A stretch of DNA of 64,000 bases, taken from contig CM066912.1 in assembly GCA_033964015.1 (NCBI GenBank), positions 28,172,532-28,236,531 of the forward strand, read 5' to 3'. The DNA comes from Scolanthus callimorphus (Eukaryota; Cnidaria; Anthozoa; Actiniaria; Edwardsiidae). The notes beneath the pieces are model-generated. The model made no database searches, was not told the origin of the DNA, and saw only the letters and a program-made list of their open reading frames with translations. This document shows positions 24,183 to 36,924 of this stretch, in pieces; positions within the stretch are counted from its first letter, which is position 1; the number at the start of each line of letters is the position of its first letter. A program made the translations under genes and the position numbers.

Positions 24183-24375
24183 GTCAACCGCCATTTTAAC
24201 GAGTTAGCAACATACTGAGTCTGAAAAAGCATCCATTTCCATCGGCTGATTTAGGGAATGTAGTGCAATGTTTTCGAATCAATTCGGTAAAATGAAGATT
24301 GTTATTTTGAGATTTCTACACGTGATTCGTCTTCAAATTCATCTATCGAATGAAAACAAAGGTAGGGATTTCTTA
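24183..24375 (+). repeat. 'CATCCATTTCCATCGG' dispersed repeat, copy at the transaldolase 3' side
   Basis: The blocks GCCATTTT, AGCAACATAC, AAAGCATCCATTTCCATCGG, CTGATTTAGGGAATGTAGTG, GAGATTTCTACACG and TATCGAATGAAAAC are shared with 39418-39605 and, interrupted, with 61785-62225. It begins about 120 bases after the transaldolase stop and may be transcribed in its 3' UTR. It looks like a SINE or non-autonomous element, but no A/B box is evident. Confidence 0.6.
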
Positions 24376-26620
24376 GCTTTCAATCCGACGAAGTTGGGCA
24401 TCACTCAGCGATGTGATTGGCTGAGAGAACAATTGAAGGCCCTTTGGAGGAGAAGTCCTCGTCCTAGTTTTCCTTTTTCCAAAAAAAAAATGTAGATTAG
24501 TTAAAAATGTTCTTGGATAGTGAGTGAGTGTGAGTGAGTTGAGTTGTAACAAGCATTTTGTACTCTGAGCTGCGTTGTCACACAAAATAGAACTTATACT
24601 CATTCAATAACATCAATAATGACTGTTGACTGGTTGACATTGATTATAACTACTGTACACTAGTAAGCAAAATAGAAAGGACCTAAATGTCAAAAAACAT
24701 TCATAAAGGGCTTGTAATTTAAACGGCTAATTTGATTTAGACCAGAATTTGTAGGTAATAGAAGGGGGTAGCAAATTGCCCAAATGATTTTGTTATGCAG
24801 CTGTATTTATGGGATAGGGATTGGCCATTGTGCTCATCTTACTGTTTGCCTTCGTTCCCCCTTCGTCCCCCTTTCGTCCCCCTCTGGGGTTAGAGGTTAC
24901 GCCAAGTAACCAGGGCTGTGAGTAACAGGCTTAGGGCAGAAAGCTCTACCGAAAGCTTATGAACGTCTTTTTTCCAATATCCAGCGTTAAGTTTCACACC
25001 TGGATAGATGAGCTTGTTTAATTGTATTACCCAACTAGCCTGCGTAGCCGACTCTGTTTGTTTTCGAAAGAGTTCGTTTTTCGAGACAGATTGGCTGATT
25101 GCATTTTTAAACCGCACCGGGGGGGTTGAGGACCTCTTTTAAAAAGACCCCCTCCCCTGGAATTTCCACTCGTGAAACAGACCCCCTCCCCTGGAATTTC
25201 CAACCTCATAAAGGACCCCCTCCCCGGGAATTTCCATTTTTTCTGGCAAAATACCCCTGGAAAATCTATTTTTGGATAAAATGTCCCTGGAAAGTCACCT
25301 TTTTTACCCCTCCCCCCTGGAATTTCCAGTCTCCAGACATACCCCCTCCCGTGGAATTTCCAGAGTCCAAAACAACCCCCCTGGAAAATTTCCATAGGTC
25401 CTCAACCCCCCCTGTGCGGATTAAAAATGCAATCAGCCATTCCAGGAGGCGGACACGCGCGAAATCGAGGCGCCCTGGCAGTCCGTAAAAAGAAAACGAC
25501 CCTTGCCAATACTCCACTGTATGGAAAGGAAGGCACTTTGTACATTTGTAGAGACATGCCCTGCTGGCAGAGGCCTCGCGACTCTCAGCCCAGCGAAATA
25601 CAGAGAAAAGAGGCCTCCGTGTGTAATAGCCGAATGTAATGGACTCATGATGCGAGATTTAGAACAAAAGATACACGGAGATTGCACCGATTAATGAAAC
25701 TAAAGTACGAGAAAAATGGTTGCAACAAAAAAGGTGATAATGTAAAAAATGTTTTTTGGCAGCAGCATTACACCCCCCCCCCCCCCACGATCTCGTCTGA
25801 TTTTGTTCCTGTTTTTCCTTCATCTTCATTTTTGTATGGGATCCCCCCTCCCCCTCCTACCACTAACCCCATGTTTTCGTTTCAGTGACTGGATCGCGCT
25901 CATTACACGTAACTCGGCACTGTTTATGAAGAGGGTTTATCCTAGAACCAATTGCATGTCATGTGGTTTTAATTTCTGTAATTCTCGCACGTAACTTTTT
26001 CTTCTTTTATTAATACGAGCTTCATTTTATTGAAAAGGTCTGAACAATTTAAATCTGCTTTCCTTGCATCCTGTCGTAAATATCGTGCCTTGTAACATGC
26101 AGATACTACAAAAACCGGTTTCTCTCCTGGTTAGTCATAAGACACACCCCCGAGACGCCTACTTTCTTAACCAATCAGAAATAAGTAGAATAATTATCCA
26201 CTATTTAGGCCGAAAACATTGAAATCTTAAATTTTACTAAATATTTCCCTTCCAGGAACCGAAAAGTCAAGAAAGGCTAAGTTTATTTTAGAGTTTTATA
26301 GGCGAAAAGTTGAAATTTTCGAAAGTTTCATCGAGCGACGTGAAATATGGTAATTAGTTAAGACATGCGATTGCTCGGGCTAAACGCGCTCTGATTCGCT
26401 AAGAAGCTGTCAATCTTCAACGCATTGCAAAACAAGTTCTACGTGGAATCGACGACTCCATCGCATCAATACTAACTCAGGAGTTTTGGCAAATGGCAAT
26501 CGCTTTTTGAGAGACGCCAGAAACTAGAAAGCCCTTTTAATCGGTTGGCTTATTCCATGCGATCGGATTCAATCGAGAAGTTAATTTTTGTAGAATATTT
26601 TAGTCGTCGATTTAGCAAGA
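24376..26620. other. Intergenic spacer between transaldolase and the carrier gene
   Basis: It contains the minisatellite-bearing MITE 25092-25439 and several C-rich runs (about 25770-25787, 25845-25860). The 300 bases before 26621 presumably hold the carrier promoter and 5' UTR; I see no clear TATA box. The open frames here are translations of repeat sequence. Confidence 0.6.
25092..25439. mobile_element. MITE carrying a minisatellite ('CCCCCTCCCCTGGAATTTCC')
   Basis: The ends TGGCTGATTGCATTTTTAAA and its near-inverse TTAAAAATGCAATCAGCCA enclose GGTTGAGGACC / GGTCCTCAACC. Between them are eight or so degenerate copies of a roughly 30-base unit around CCCCCTCCCCTGGAATTTCC. Loosely similar CCTGGAATTTCC words recur near 31060. 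Confidence 0.75.
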
Positions 26621-29600
26621 ATGGTTGGCACGTCGTCCAAGGGAAACTACCCCGAGCCGAGTGTGTTGGTGAAGTTTTGCAGCGCAGGTATCGCGGCTTC
26701 TATCGCAGAGGCTGTTACAATTCCAATTGATACTGCTAAAGTTAGACTACAGGTAAATCAGAATGGTTGTCTTACTCTTTAGTTGCTGAATAATAAATAC
26801 GTGTAGCAGCAAATCGAAAGGAGCGTTAGCGATATTTGAAACCACTTACGCAAAATACATGTATAGAATTTTAAAAGTTATAAACTGTTTGAATCTGTTG
26901 TGATGACCAATTTAATCTCCCGACATTCTAACGATTGGTGCATTGAGATGGCTTCCCAATGTGTTCGTATATCTTCCGATGTTACTCAGGGGTATGTGTT
27001 TTGGGTAACATTAATGTAAACGGTTTCACTTCTTCTATCGAGTTCTCGCTGGTACTCAAACCTCTGTCGTTTTTACCGTGGAGTATTTTGTCAAGGTCCA
27101 GTTGTAACATTTGTTTTCCGTGCAGTTCATAAGTTGTGTATTGCTCCTCGAAATTTGGCACATCCCGAACTGTTTACGTTCGAACTTTTTGACCTAGACC
27201 TAAAACTACAAGTCGAAAAATCATGTGATATCCTTTAAATTGTTAGTAAGAACAATACAATAATGAATAACACACGAGCTATTTTTTGAACATTGTTGAA
27301 CCAAGGAAGTTTTATAAAACCTTGGCTGTGTCCAAACATTGCGGCGAAAAATGCGGTATTCTAATAACATTGACAGTTGAATTTTAAAGAAATAGGTTGT
27401 GGTCTGAGCTGTTCCGTATTCTAATCAAGTAGCGTAATCGAATATTTTTAGTTCAAGGAATATAAGTTTTTTTTTTAAGGAAACTCGTTTTACTAAAAAT
27501 ATATCAAGGAAGCCATTCCATAGCAATATTTCAATTCTTGGAAAACCATTCAACTGCTGCGGAAGTGCATTTCTTTGCTATTGATTTTCCTGATTTGGTC
27601 GCGAAAGTCAAAATAATTTAGCCACCAGAAACCAATCACCCAAAAAACATCAGCATGAGAAATTGTCTTTATGCATGAAGCATCCAGGATTTGTCAATGA
27701 CTTCTTGCAATGACGGCATGCCTGGAAAAATTCCAGACATTTTTGAAATAATAAATAAATAAATAAATTTTTAGTTTAGAAATTGCTGAGGTTTCTGTTC
27801 AATGTGCCGGGTGCCCCTCAGTACTTTCATTTGTTTATAAAACGCGAATAAATTTCCCACTCAAGAATTGTAAGTAGACTAATTTTAAATATAATTAATT
27901 CTACTCCAAATTTGTACTTAAATAGCGACTGCATAGTTATTTGACAAACCTAGACGATTATTTTGCTCATTTCTTGTGAATTTGACTGCATTTAGAAACC
28001 TAAATTTATTTTAACACCCCAAAAATCGTGACAGTGCCCCTGAAAAGACACTGAAAAGAACTTGCAAAAGCCTGCAAAGTTTATTTTGGTGTTTCCATTG
28101 TTTTTACTTGCTAAATACTACTTTGTCAGAACCAAACAAAAATAAGAATTAGCTTTGTTGAAAGCATGTTTGAAGCATCTGCTTCAAATAAAAACTTTCT
28201 TGAAGTATCAAAATAATATATACATAATAGATGTGGCAAATGAAAATAGAATGTAGTGAGGTTTGAAACAATTTTAAAAACCCTATCAGTATTGTGCAAT
28301 TTTTCTACTTGTGAGCATGCCAACAGTAGAGAAAGTATCAGTCAGTCAGTTTATTCACCATTCCATAATTACAATCATTTTTTTTATAAAAAGAATACAA
28401 ATCTTGTTGGTAGGAGGACTTGGGAAACCCTACTGGGCTTTTACAAGGAAGTCCCCCTTGAGTACTATTTACAATATATATATTTTGTAAGTATATTCCT
28501 CCAATGAGAAGTATTTTTTGTTTGCTTGGTTGCATGTTTTAATTTCATCCTCAGTAGTTTCTATCCATAGCATGAATTTCTTAGCAGTTTCATTTTCATC
28601 AAAAAATGCAAGGCAACATTGCCAATTATTTTTCTCCGATGTTATTACTTTTTTTCTGTAGGTGAATTGATTCTAAAATACCCTCCACATTTGTGTTGGC
28701 AACAATCTTGGCTTTGGGTGGTCAACACAAGGCAGGCCAACATTAACGTTTCTTAAGCCTGGTGCACACTAGCGACATAACGACATAAGGACGTTATGTT
28801 GCAACGAAAAAAGTACGGGAAAATAATTGAAACAATCAATATTTTCCATGGATCTTCATTAGATTACTTCACCAAAGCAATCATATGTTATTATTTGACG
28901 AGTTCAACTTCTTGAAACCACTAAATTTTGTTCGCGTGACATTTTACTTATGTCGTTATGTCGCAAGTGTGCACCAGGCTTTAGACGTGCCATTGGCATG
29001 TTTTAATAAAAAAATTATAGTTGCCAGATAGTGAAGTTTGGTTGCCAAAAATAGAAATCTGGTCCCTATCTTTTTCTCCGGAATTCATACAGTTGACAGA
29101 CAGTTATTTAAAAACCTACAAACTGGAAAGGTAAACTGCATTTGGTTACTAGGTTAACATTTTTTGCTCACCAAACCCTATATCTAGTCACCATTGGCAG
29201 CCATATGGTCGCAATGTCAAGCCCGACCCTGCAACAAGGGGACCAGTCATTGGTATTCAAAATGCTGTTGATTTATACCCATTTTTACATAGACATTGGA
29301 AGCCAAAATCAATCATTTCCTTTTCACAAATACAGTAAATGTAAGGGAACAACATTTACTGTTGCCTAGGCATGCAAGCAATGGTATTGATCAAACCAAA
29401 ACTTTCTTTCTTGTAGATACAAGGCGAAAGTGCAGTAATGGCAAATATAGCTCAAGGCGTGAAAACCACGCATGATGTCCATTACCGCGGCATGCTCGGC
29501 ACCATGCTAACCCTGTTTAGGACTGAAGGAATGAAGACAATGTACAAGGGACTGGTGCCTGGTGTACATCGGCAATTATGTTTTGCAAGTATACGAATAG

Positions 29601-30837
29601 GGCTCTATGATAATGTCAAGGCTATGTATGGAGATGATGATCCCAAAAACCCTAGAGTTATCAAAAAGATAGCTGCTAGCATCACTACAGGAATTATGGC
29701 TGTGGGTGTTGCCCAGCCGACAGAGGTGGTAAAGATCCGATTCCAGGCAGATGCCGGAAGATATACAACTGGCACCTTAGGTACCTATGCTTTAATTGCA
29801 AGGAAGGAAGGAGTAAGGGGTTTATGGAAAGGCGTATTCCCTAATATGGCCCGTCTTTGCACTGTTAATGCTTCTGAACTTGTAGTCTATGATATGATCA
29901 AAGGCACGTTCCTTAGACATAAATGGATGGCAGATGAATTCCCATTGCACTTTGTATCAGCATTTGGGGCAGGGTTTGCAACAACCTGTATTGCTTCGCC
30001 GGTTGATGTTGTGAAGACAAGGTATATGAATTCACCTGCTAACACGTACAAGAGTGGTATAGACTGTGCCATACAACTCTTCAAGCACAATGGGATCTTT
30101 GCTTATTACAAAGGGTAAGTCATCATGCTCAAGGGCCGAGACTCTGGTAACAGCCCTATGAGGGCCTTTGTTGATTGGTCAGTTTAGGAAGTTTGGGCAT
30201 GCACAAAAATTTAAATAAATTCAATAATTATTATTAAAGTAAACAAATCAGAAAAAAATAGTAAAGATGCCATGGCAACTGTTATAATCATGATCTGGCA
30301 GCAACCATAGTAGCATTGCAACTTTCTAATACTGGAACCCTCTCAAGGGCGGATCTAGGGGGGGGGGGAGGTGATTAGGGTGGCTAGCCACCCCCCTTGT
30401 TCTCATATTTCTTGTAAAAACCTTAAGATTAGCCACCCCTTTGTCTATCTATATCCTTTGTATTAGCCATCATCCGCCACTGCCTCTCTTGTTATATAAG
30501 CACATGTTATATTTATCAGGCTGAACTGGTTCTCATATACATGCCTGATGCTGTATGTATTTTATGTAATTCGTCTTACGAAATTGGATGTAAAAACTAG
30601 AGAACAAGAGTTCTCATTAATTAGTATTCCAGACCTATATAACTGTAAGTTTGCATTTATACACAGCTCAAAGCTATAGTGTCATTATTATTTAACATTT
30701 AGAGAATTTATACCTATATTTTTTCCAGGTTCACCCCTAATTTCATCCGTCTTGGTGCCTGGAATATTGTGATGTTTGTGTCCTTCGAGCAGCTCAAAAG
30801 GTTGTTCCACAACATCAAAACAATGAGGAACAACTAA
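26621..30837 (+). CDS. UCP2: Mitochondrial uncoupling-protein-like carrier (SLC25), complete, 3 exons
   Basis: Inner mitochondrial membrane carrier of the SLC25 family with three repeats of two helices, most like UCP1-3. Exons are 26621-26752, 29417-30114 and 30729-30837. GT-AG boundaries keep frame over 939 nt for 312 residues (human UCP2 is 309). The three signature motifs are [10 protein letters not shown] (residues 35-44), [10 protein letters not shown] (145-154) and PVDVVKTRY (239-247). IQGES follows the first motif at the exon junction, and the C-terminus [25 protein letters not shown] matches the UCP group. UCPs allow regulated proton leak; the closely related SLC25 members 14/30 and the dicarboxylate carriers are the alternatives, so the symbol is by similarity only. 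The ATG at 26621 gives the expected short matrix-side N-terminus. Confidence 0.93.
26753..29416 (+). other. Carrier-gene intron 1
   Basis: It has a GTAAATC donor and a TTCTTGTAG acceptor. It contains one MITE (28754-28983) and otherwise AT-rich sequence with no second coding exon that I can recognise. Confidence 0.75.
28754..28983. mobile_element. MITE, 'AAGCCTGGTGCACACTAGCGACATAA' type
   Basis: AAGCCTGGTGCACACTAGCG, then ACATAACGACATAAG, is inverse to CTTATGTCGTTATGTCGCAA, then GTGTGCACCAGGCTTTA. Arms are about 37 bp around a non-repetitive AT-rich middle, about 230 bp in all. It lies in carrier intron 1. Confidence 0.8.
30345..30482. mobile_element. Small MITE with GGGCGGATC ends and a poly-G run
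   Basis: AAGGGCGGATCTAGG followed by a G run, then GGTGGCTAGCCACC, and at the right an inverse GATGATGGCGG-like end (CATCCGCCACTG). It resembles the better-preserved element at 61303-61482. It lies in carrier intron 2. Confidence 0.45.
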
Positions 30838-33800
30838 AGCCATCTTCTGTGTGGCATCTACGGTAATATAAAGAATTCCAAGTAACTTTTGATACATGAT
30901 ACCAAATAATGTATTCTCTACATTGTTTGGGAATAGGTGTTGTATTTTGATATATTCTAATTTGGTGTGGTTCCAGAAAATATCCCTCCCCCCTCCCTCT
31001 GCAGTTTCCACCGGAAAATACAGTATTTGTATGGAAAAAATCAGGTAAATTGACCCACCCCTCTGGAATTTCCAATCCCGGTGCACAAAAGAACAATTTC
31101 CTTGTCTAAATTAATTTTAATGGATTGATACCAATGTAAATATAGTCTTTTGCAAGGTACCAATAAACAATGTCTGTCTGTCTGTCTGTCAATCCCTTCC
31201 ATGGGGGGGGGGGAGTTTATTTCCTGGAACCACACATTTCACAAAACAAAATCAGACTGTGTCTCGTGTTTCTCATAAGTTGTTATACAACACTTTAAGG
31301 AGCAATTAAGTAGGAAAAATTTTTAAATGGTGGGCATTGAAACTTGAAGGGGTGGGAATTGTTTTTCTTGGTAGGGGGATGAAAAGTAAGGAGTGAGGGC
31401 TATACTTTACTCCATGCAGGATGTTAGAGGTGCAATTTTCAGGGTGTTCAGACTCTGTGTCTGATGGGCGTGGCATTTAGTTATGTAGCCCAAAACAGGG
31501 GGTAATTGATGTAATATGGAACAGCCGGATTAGAAAGGATTAGATTCATTAGATTAGGTTTCATTGCCAATTTATATGATTGAATGATTATAAGACAATG
31601 TTAATTTATCAAGTGCAAAGTAATGTAATTTGTAATTTGTTCACTTGTATATTTTTATTCTCTCAGGACTACAATGTGACGTAATTAGAATTATATCAGT
31701 TATTAAGTTTTAGGTTGATATCACAATGCAGAATTATAAAAAAAGTAAATATTTTAGCACAGTTCAAAACATGTAAAGCCGTGATAACCTATCCATTTTC
31801 TGGGAGCCAAGCGTGCTGTAGAATCAAAAACATCCTTTTGTAATACAGTAAAAAAAAAAACAAGTAAGAACCTAGAAATTAAAGGTCCATGCCACCATTC
31901 CATAATGCATTGCGCACCGTGTTCTTTATATCCTTCATAACTAAGAAAAGAGATCGAGAGGCCAGTTGATAGATTAATTTAAAGGGGCTGTGTCACAATT
32001 TTAGCACACTTTTGGTGATGTAAAAAAAAACATACTAATAACTGAAGGATAGCCAAAATACTAGTCTACAACCGATCATGATTGTAGGCTTCATGGACCT
32101 ATTACAGAGCGGATGGAAACGGATTGCAACATTGAGTTTTTAGTGAAATCTTGTCAGGATGACAACTTTTCAAAGTTTCAAATTACATCAAAATGTGCTT
32201 GTAATTCGGCAGTCTTGCTGCCAACACTTGCCTACATTGCCTAGTATACTAATACCAAGTGATATAAGTGATATGGGGATGATTACATACAAAGTTTGAG
32301 CTGTATTTACAAATTTATTCAAATGACCGTGACTCGGCCCCTGTAAGCTTTTTAAAGTTATTACTCGCGGATTTTTACTGTACAGTACTAGTAATAACTT
32401 CGATATTATATATAAGCTAAAAAGGAGATGAATAAAGGTATTTTTTCTCTTGTTTTCTTTTCGTGATTGTGATGCCGTCACTATATGAGCATTTGTAAAA
32501 GGAATTAATAAACCATATTATTATTATTATTTCACTGTCGGTTGTATTGACTCCCACCCCTTTCAACCAAAGGAGGGCTTTATTAAAGAACATGGGCACG
32601 AACACACAACCGACCTGTTCCTCAGAAAACCTGTAGCCTGAGTATCAGGACCCTCCATTTTTCCTCCCTCATTTTCTCGCGGAAAAATAAAATTCCGCCT
32701 GATACTCTGGCTAGAAAACCTGTTCCTCACCCTTTATAAGACTTTAAGACCTGCTGGAATATTTACAACAGACAGACAAAAGACAGACAACAGACAGTTT
32801 TGACGGTGCAATCTTTCCTGAATTAGGTGTATACCACAGGCAAACCGACCCTCTAGAATGGAGGCTTAGTTTGGCAACAACAATCCAAGTATTTTCATGC
32901 GTGGTTTACAAATGAGACGTCATGCAAAATAGACCGATCCCGTCTTCGCATTAATTAATCACCAAACGATGGGCAGTTTTCCCTATGGAATTCAAAATGT
33001 CCGAGCAGCAAATGAATTTTCAGCTTTTCGTAACGAAAATATAAAACCCATATACTATAAGCAAACTTCTAACACTTTCCTGCAATCGGTGTATTTTTCA
33101 TGCTCTATGCCAAAGTAAAATTTTGGCTTGTCCGACGTAGCAACAATAACTAGGGAGTAGAACAGTGAAGCGGGATCGGTCAATTGTATACACTCTTTTT
33201 TTTTATAAGAACCTTTTTTATAAGAACGTTCAGCCTGAAATTTACCCAAATTTTAAGAACATGCTAAGAACATGCCTGAGCCTCAGATAGGAGCAAAATA
33301 TAATTTTTTTTCAGTGATGCGTTCTAAAATCCAGAATCAAATGTGTTAATAATAACGACCTTCAATATTGTAATTTATAAACTCTCTTAAATACTTCATT
33401 GGTATGTATCCTGCTATAAGATCTAGGCATATTTCAGGTTCCGAAGTCACTGAAATGTAAGAACATCCGTAAGAACATTTCCAGCCTCACACTGCTCCAA
33501 AAATAAGAACGGCCCAGCCTCAACTGAAAATTAGACGTTCTTATATATAAAAAAAAGAGTGTAATGCATTTACGACAAGAGATGAACAAACGATAACCGA
33601 CTCTTGATTGGCTGCCTAGATTTTTTCGCCAAAGTCTGCAACCAACAGACCCGTCCACTTTACTGAACCGGTTACTGAATAGTTCAGTGGTGAAGACAGC
33701 AAGTTACTAATAGCCTTACGTAATTTTCACAACTGTAATTGCAAAAAATATAACCGAAATGACTGTCGGACCGCATTTCTCTTCCTGCGATAATTTAGTG

Positions 33801-35973
33801 CAGATAAGAAAGGCTGCACTTTTTTTCCTCAATGATAAAACGCAAGTCGAATTATTTGAAACAAAAACTGAATAGTTTCCGCTACTAGGATGTTATTTTT
33901 CGCATATTTCTCTTTCTAGAAATGAACTCGTTTCCCTTTCTGAGAATAATTTAGTCCGGAAAAGACAGTACTATCGTATTTCATTTTCCTTATGTCGGAT
34001 TTGAACAAAGCTAAAGCAATTTTCTTCGCTTTCTTATAACTAATATGTTATGTCTCGTCAGAATATTAGAAGACCAAAACAAATATTGAAGTTGTAGATT
34101 TTTGTATGCACACTTCAGATCAAGTTTTGTCAACAAAACTGTCTGGGGTCATAATTTTAAGTAAAACTATCCAGAAGGTTAATTTATAAAATCTATTCAT
34201 ACAAACCTCATTATTTATATTAACCTCAAGTATGCAGAACAGCAAAATATGCTGTGTAGTAAATTGTTTTAAAAGCTTAGTATACAAGCATCCCGCCTAC
34301 TTATTTAGAAAGCATGGTGTTTTGTTTTCCAGCGTATGCCTCATTAGTTTTGCAATGCCTTTATTGTGACATGATGCTTGCCTAAATCAGAGATCTTTGA
34401 GCACTTCCTAAACCTAAGTGAAGTACTTTTGTGTAGCTGGAGAAAAAGGTGGGCCATAGACATTGCTTCGTTAGCTTGAATTGTATTTGTCTATTCTTTT
34501 TAAATGAGAAAAGACGACCTGAACCAAGGAAGTCATTAGCTTCCGACGAGCATACTTTTTAATTGTTATCGCAAAGCTTATTAGCATGGTACGACAAATA
34601 ATTAACGCGTTCATCCAGGGTTTCTAATGTTGACCAATGCCTTGCGTTGAAGTATACGTGGAACTAGAAAAGAAGAGCTTAGAAAAAGAACCATCCCGGA
34701 AGCTCTTTGTAAAAGTGAACGCCTACCTACAGGATCTATTCACCTGAGCAGCTGATTCCCTGGCAACAAACCGCGAATGCTGCAAGAAAGAACGACGTTT
34801 CCCCTGGCAGTATTTAACTTACAGCAGAGAAAAGTAAGCACGACTGTGTTATTCCTCCTTGTTGAATAGTGAAATACAAAGTTAAAATTACATCCAGAGT
34901 TTTCGCCACGTGAAAGGAGTCAAGAAGCACACAGCGACAAGCGTCTGAGAGGTCCTAACACCGCTTCTCTTTAAGTGGTAAGTTTGGTATACATAATATT
35001 ATCAAGTATAATTCCATTATTTTTAAGGTTTGTAACTTATGAAAAATTTTATGGAAGCGTTGTACCAAAAATGTGACAGAGTGAAGTTTACCAGGTTCAG
35101 TAGTGTACTCTATATAATATAGAGTATCAATTATTATATTAAGGCACTGTTTTTGAAATATCCGAAGTGTACAGTGGAAAGGCTTTTGTTCAGACAGCAT
35201 TGCTCTTTGTAACTGCAATTTTCATAATTCTTCAGACTAAGCCAACTAACAAACCGCGGTTTGGCTTCCGTCGATCAAACCGAGTGAACAACTCTGGTTG
35301 ATTTCACGCAGGCTTTTAATAAGGACTAACTAGAATGTAAACGAAACTCATGTAATGTAAACGAAATCCATGCGCCCGTCTAAAAAGGTTTGATGGACGG
35401 AAGCCAGTGGGAGTTCGCAGGATTCATGTAAAATTCAGCAGCAGAGTGAACATTTGGGGACCAGTAGACTCGGAAACGTATTATAATGTTTCTGTATACA
35501 CTGTAGAATAACTGTTTCTTTATTTTGTCAGACCAAAACCTGGAAACAACACCACCAACAACAACTCATTGCCGGACGAAGTCTTCCACCAGGTGTACAG
35601 TGCATTCTAGTTAACGCACGCGGCCGCATGCAAGATCTCTATCTCCTTCAAGAACACTATTGTGAGAAACCTGCGTGGTAGGAACTGGGATATTGTGAAT
35701 GTTTGAGTATGCGGTTAGACACCTTTCTAAGTGACTAAACCAAAGCTAAGTGACCATCATATTTGAATTATTCATAGATTCATTACCAAATAAGACCAAA
35801 CTATCTTGCTCGTCTACAAAATATTACATGTTTCAGCCAGTGTGGTGAGATGAGGTCTATGCAAAATTAAAAGTAAAAACTGCGGTGTTGTTTGATTGGT
35901 GGGGTACTATGCCTAACTGGAGAGGTGTTCGCAAAAGAGCGATGGAAAAATTTAGAAGGCTGTTTTGTTCAAC
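30838..35973. other. Intergenic spacer, repeats only
   Basis: A LINE-type 3' tail (CCAATAAACAATG followed by (TCTG)n) lies at about 31160-31190, and another (TTAATAAACC then (ATT)n) at about 32505-32530. A MITE spans 33186-33562. A possible acceptor, TATTTTGTCAG, ends at 35531 and could start a 5' UTR exon of the ORF at 35974. I see no other coding sequence. Confidence 0.55.
33186..33562. mobile_element. MITE with TACACTCTTTTTTTTT ends
   Basis: GTATACACTCTTTTTTTTTA, then TAAGAAC, at the left is inverse to GTTCTTATATATAAAAAAAAGAGTGTA at the right. Inside, AAGAACAT(G/C) and AGCCTCA words recur on both sides. No ORF. Confidence 0.65.
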
Positions 35974-36924
35974 ATGAAGCAGCGGGAAAAAGGTTTGACC
36001 ACAAAAGAGGAACACACGCCTGGTAAAATGAACAAGGAAGCTGACGCAGAGTTGAAAAATCCAAAGGTCAATGAATTAAAGGATTGTCCAGAGAGAAATG
36101 TTGAAGTAAAAGTCCAAAGAAGTACTATAAGAAGCTTACGAATTCCGAGAAAACAGAAAGGAATAAGATTCAGCCGTAAAGCTGTTCTCAGAAATAAATA
36201 TTTGCGAGAGAAATTCGGCGTGCAAAAGCAAGTACTTGGATTTTGTCCACAGTTTTGCTCCATCATCGAAGAAGATGAAGATACAGAACTTGAATTGCCT
36301 CGAGATTTCGCTGAAAAAGGGCGACATAGGAGACTAAAGGAATCAGAATTGGGATCAACTAATGTACAATTATCTAATAAAGATTGTTCTGGTTTTGAAA
36401 GTAATACTAATAGGAAATTGCAGCATTCCAAATGTGTTGAAGAAGACCCAGAGAGTTCCGAAGACGAGGGAGCTGTTTACTATTCTAGGGATCTTCTTGA
36501 TAGATATGCAAAGGCTGCGAATAGAAGTGCTCAGCGCTCAGCAAGGGGTAAACAACTGGAAAATTCTGGATTAAGAGCTGATAAGACGAGCTTATTAGGG
36601 GAACATAGTTATGGAGGAGAGCGATTTTCTGAAAGGAATTCCGCGGATGGCAAAGGAAGTGAAAAAATGAATACGAAAAGGATGGATATGAATTACAATT
36701 CGGAAGATGTTAAAAGAGAAACAGGTGCTCGTTGTGTTTTAGAAAAGAATTCAGAGGAGGATTCATCGATTATGAATTTATCAGAATCTCAAGTTTTAGG
36801 TCAAGTAAAAGAGGAAATTCTAGCTATATGGGAACGGCTCGTTAGCATTGAAAGCGATTTCCAGTCGATGAGGACTACGGTGAAGGAGATAAGAGGAGAG
36901 GATGCAGTTTCAAATGAAAACTAA
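35974..36924 (+). CDS. Single-exon ORF, 316 residues, unknown function
   Basis: The ATG at 35974 is the first in a long open frame ending TAA at 36922-36924. The product is highly charged, with lysine/arginine-rich (RSLRIPRKQKG, RFSRKAVLRNKYLREKFG) and glutamate/serine-rich (EEDEDTELELP, EEDPESSEDEGA) tracts. A C-terminal stretch (VLGQVKEEILAIWERLVSI, then ESDFQSMRTTVKEI) probably forms a coiled coil. There is no signal peptide, membrane segment or known domain. Mostly A/G-rich codons and a full 950-base open frame in AT-rich DNA argue for real coding. The composition suggests a nuclear or scaffold-type disordered protein, which is only inference. A non-coding 5' exon upstream is possible. 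Confidence 0.6.
   Translation: MKQREKGLTTKEEHTPGKMNKEADAELKNPKVNELKDCPERNVEVKVQRSTIRSLRIPRKQKGIRFSRKAVLRNKYLREKFGVQKQVLGFCPQFCSIIEEDEDTELELPRDFAEKGRHRRLKESELGSTNVQLSNKDCSGFESNTNRKLQHSKCVEEDPESSEDEGAVYYSRDLLDRYAKAANRSAQRSARGKQLENSGLRADKTSLLGEHSYGGERFSERNSADGKGSEKMNTKRMDMNYNSEDVKRETGARCVLEKNSEEDSSIMNLSESQVLGQVKEEILAIWERLVSIESDFQSMRTTVKEIRGEDAVSNEN

Noticed and set aside
25126..25488. 120-residue proline-rich repeated ORF
   Set aside because: It is a translation of the minisatellite inside a MITE; all frames stay open because the unit lacks stops.
35952..36431. 159-residue minus-strand open frame
   Set aside because: Exact antisense shadow of the plus-strand ORF 35974-36924; cysteine/serine-rich with no domain.
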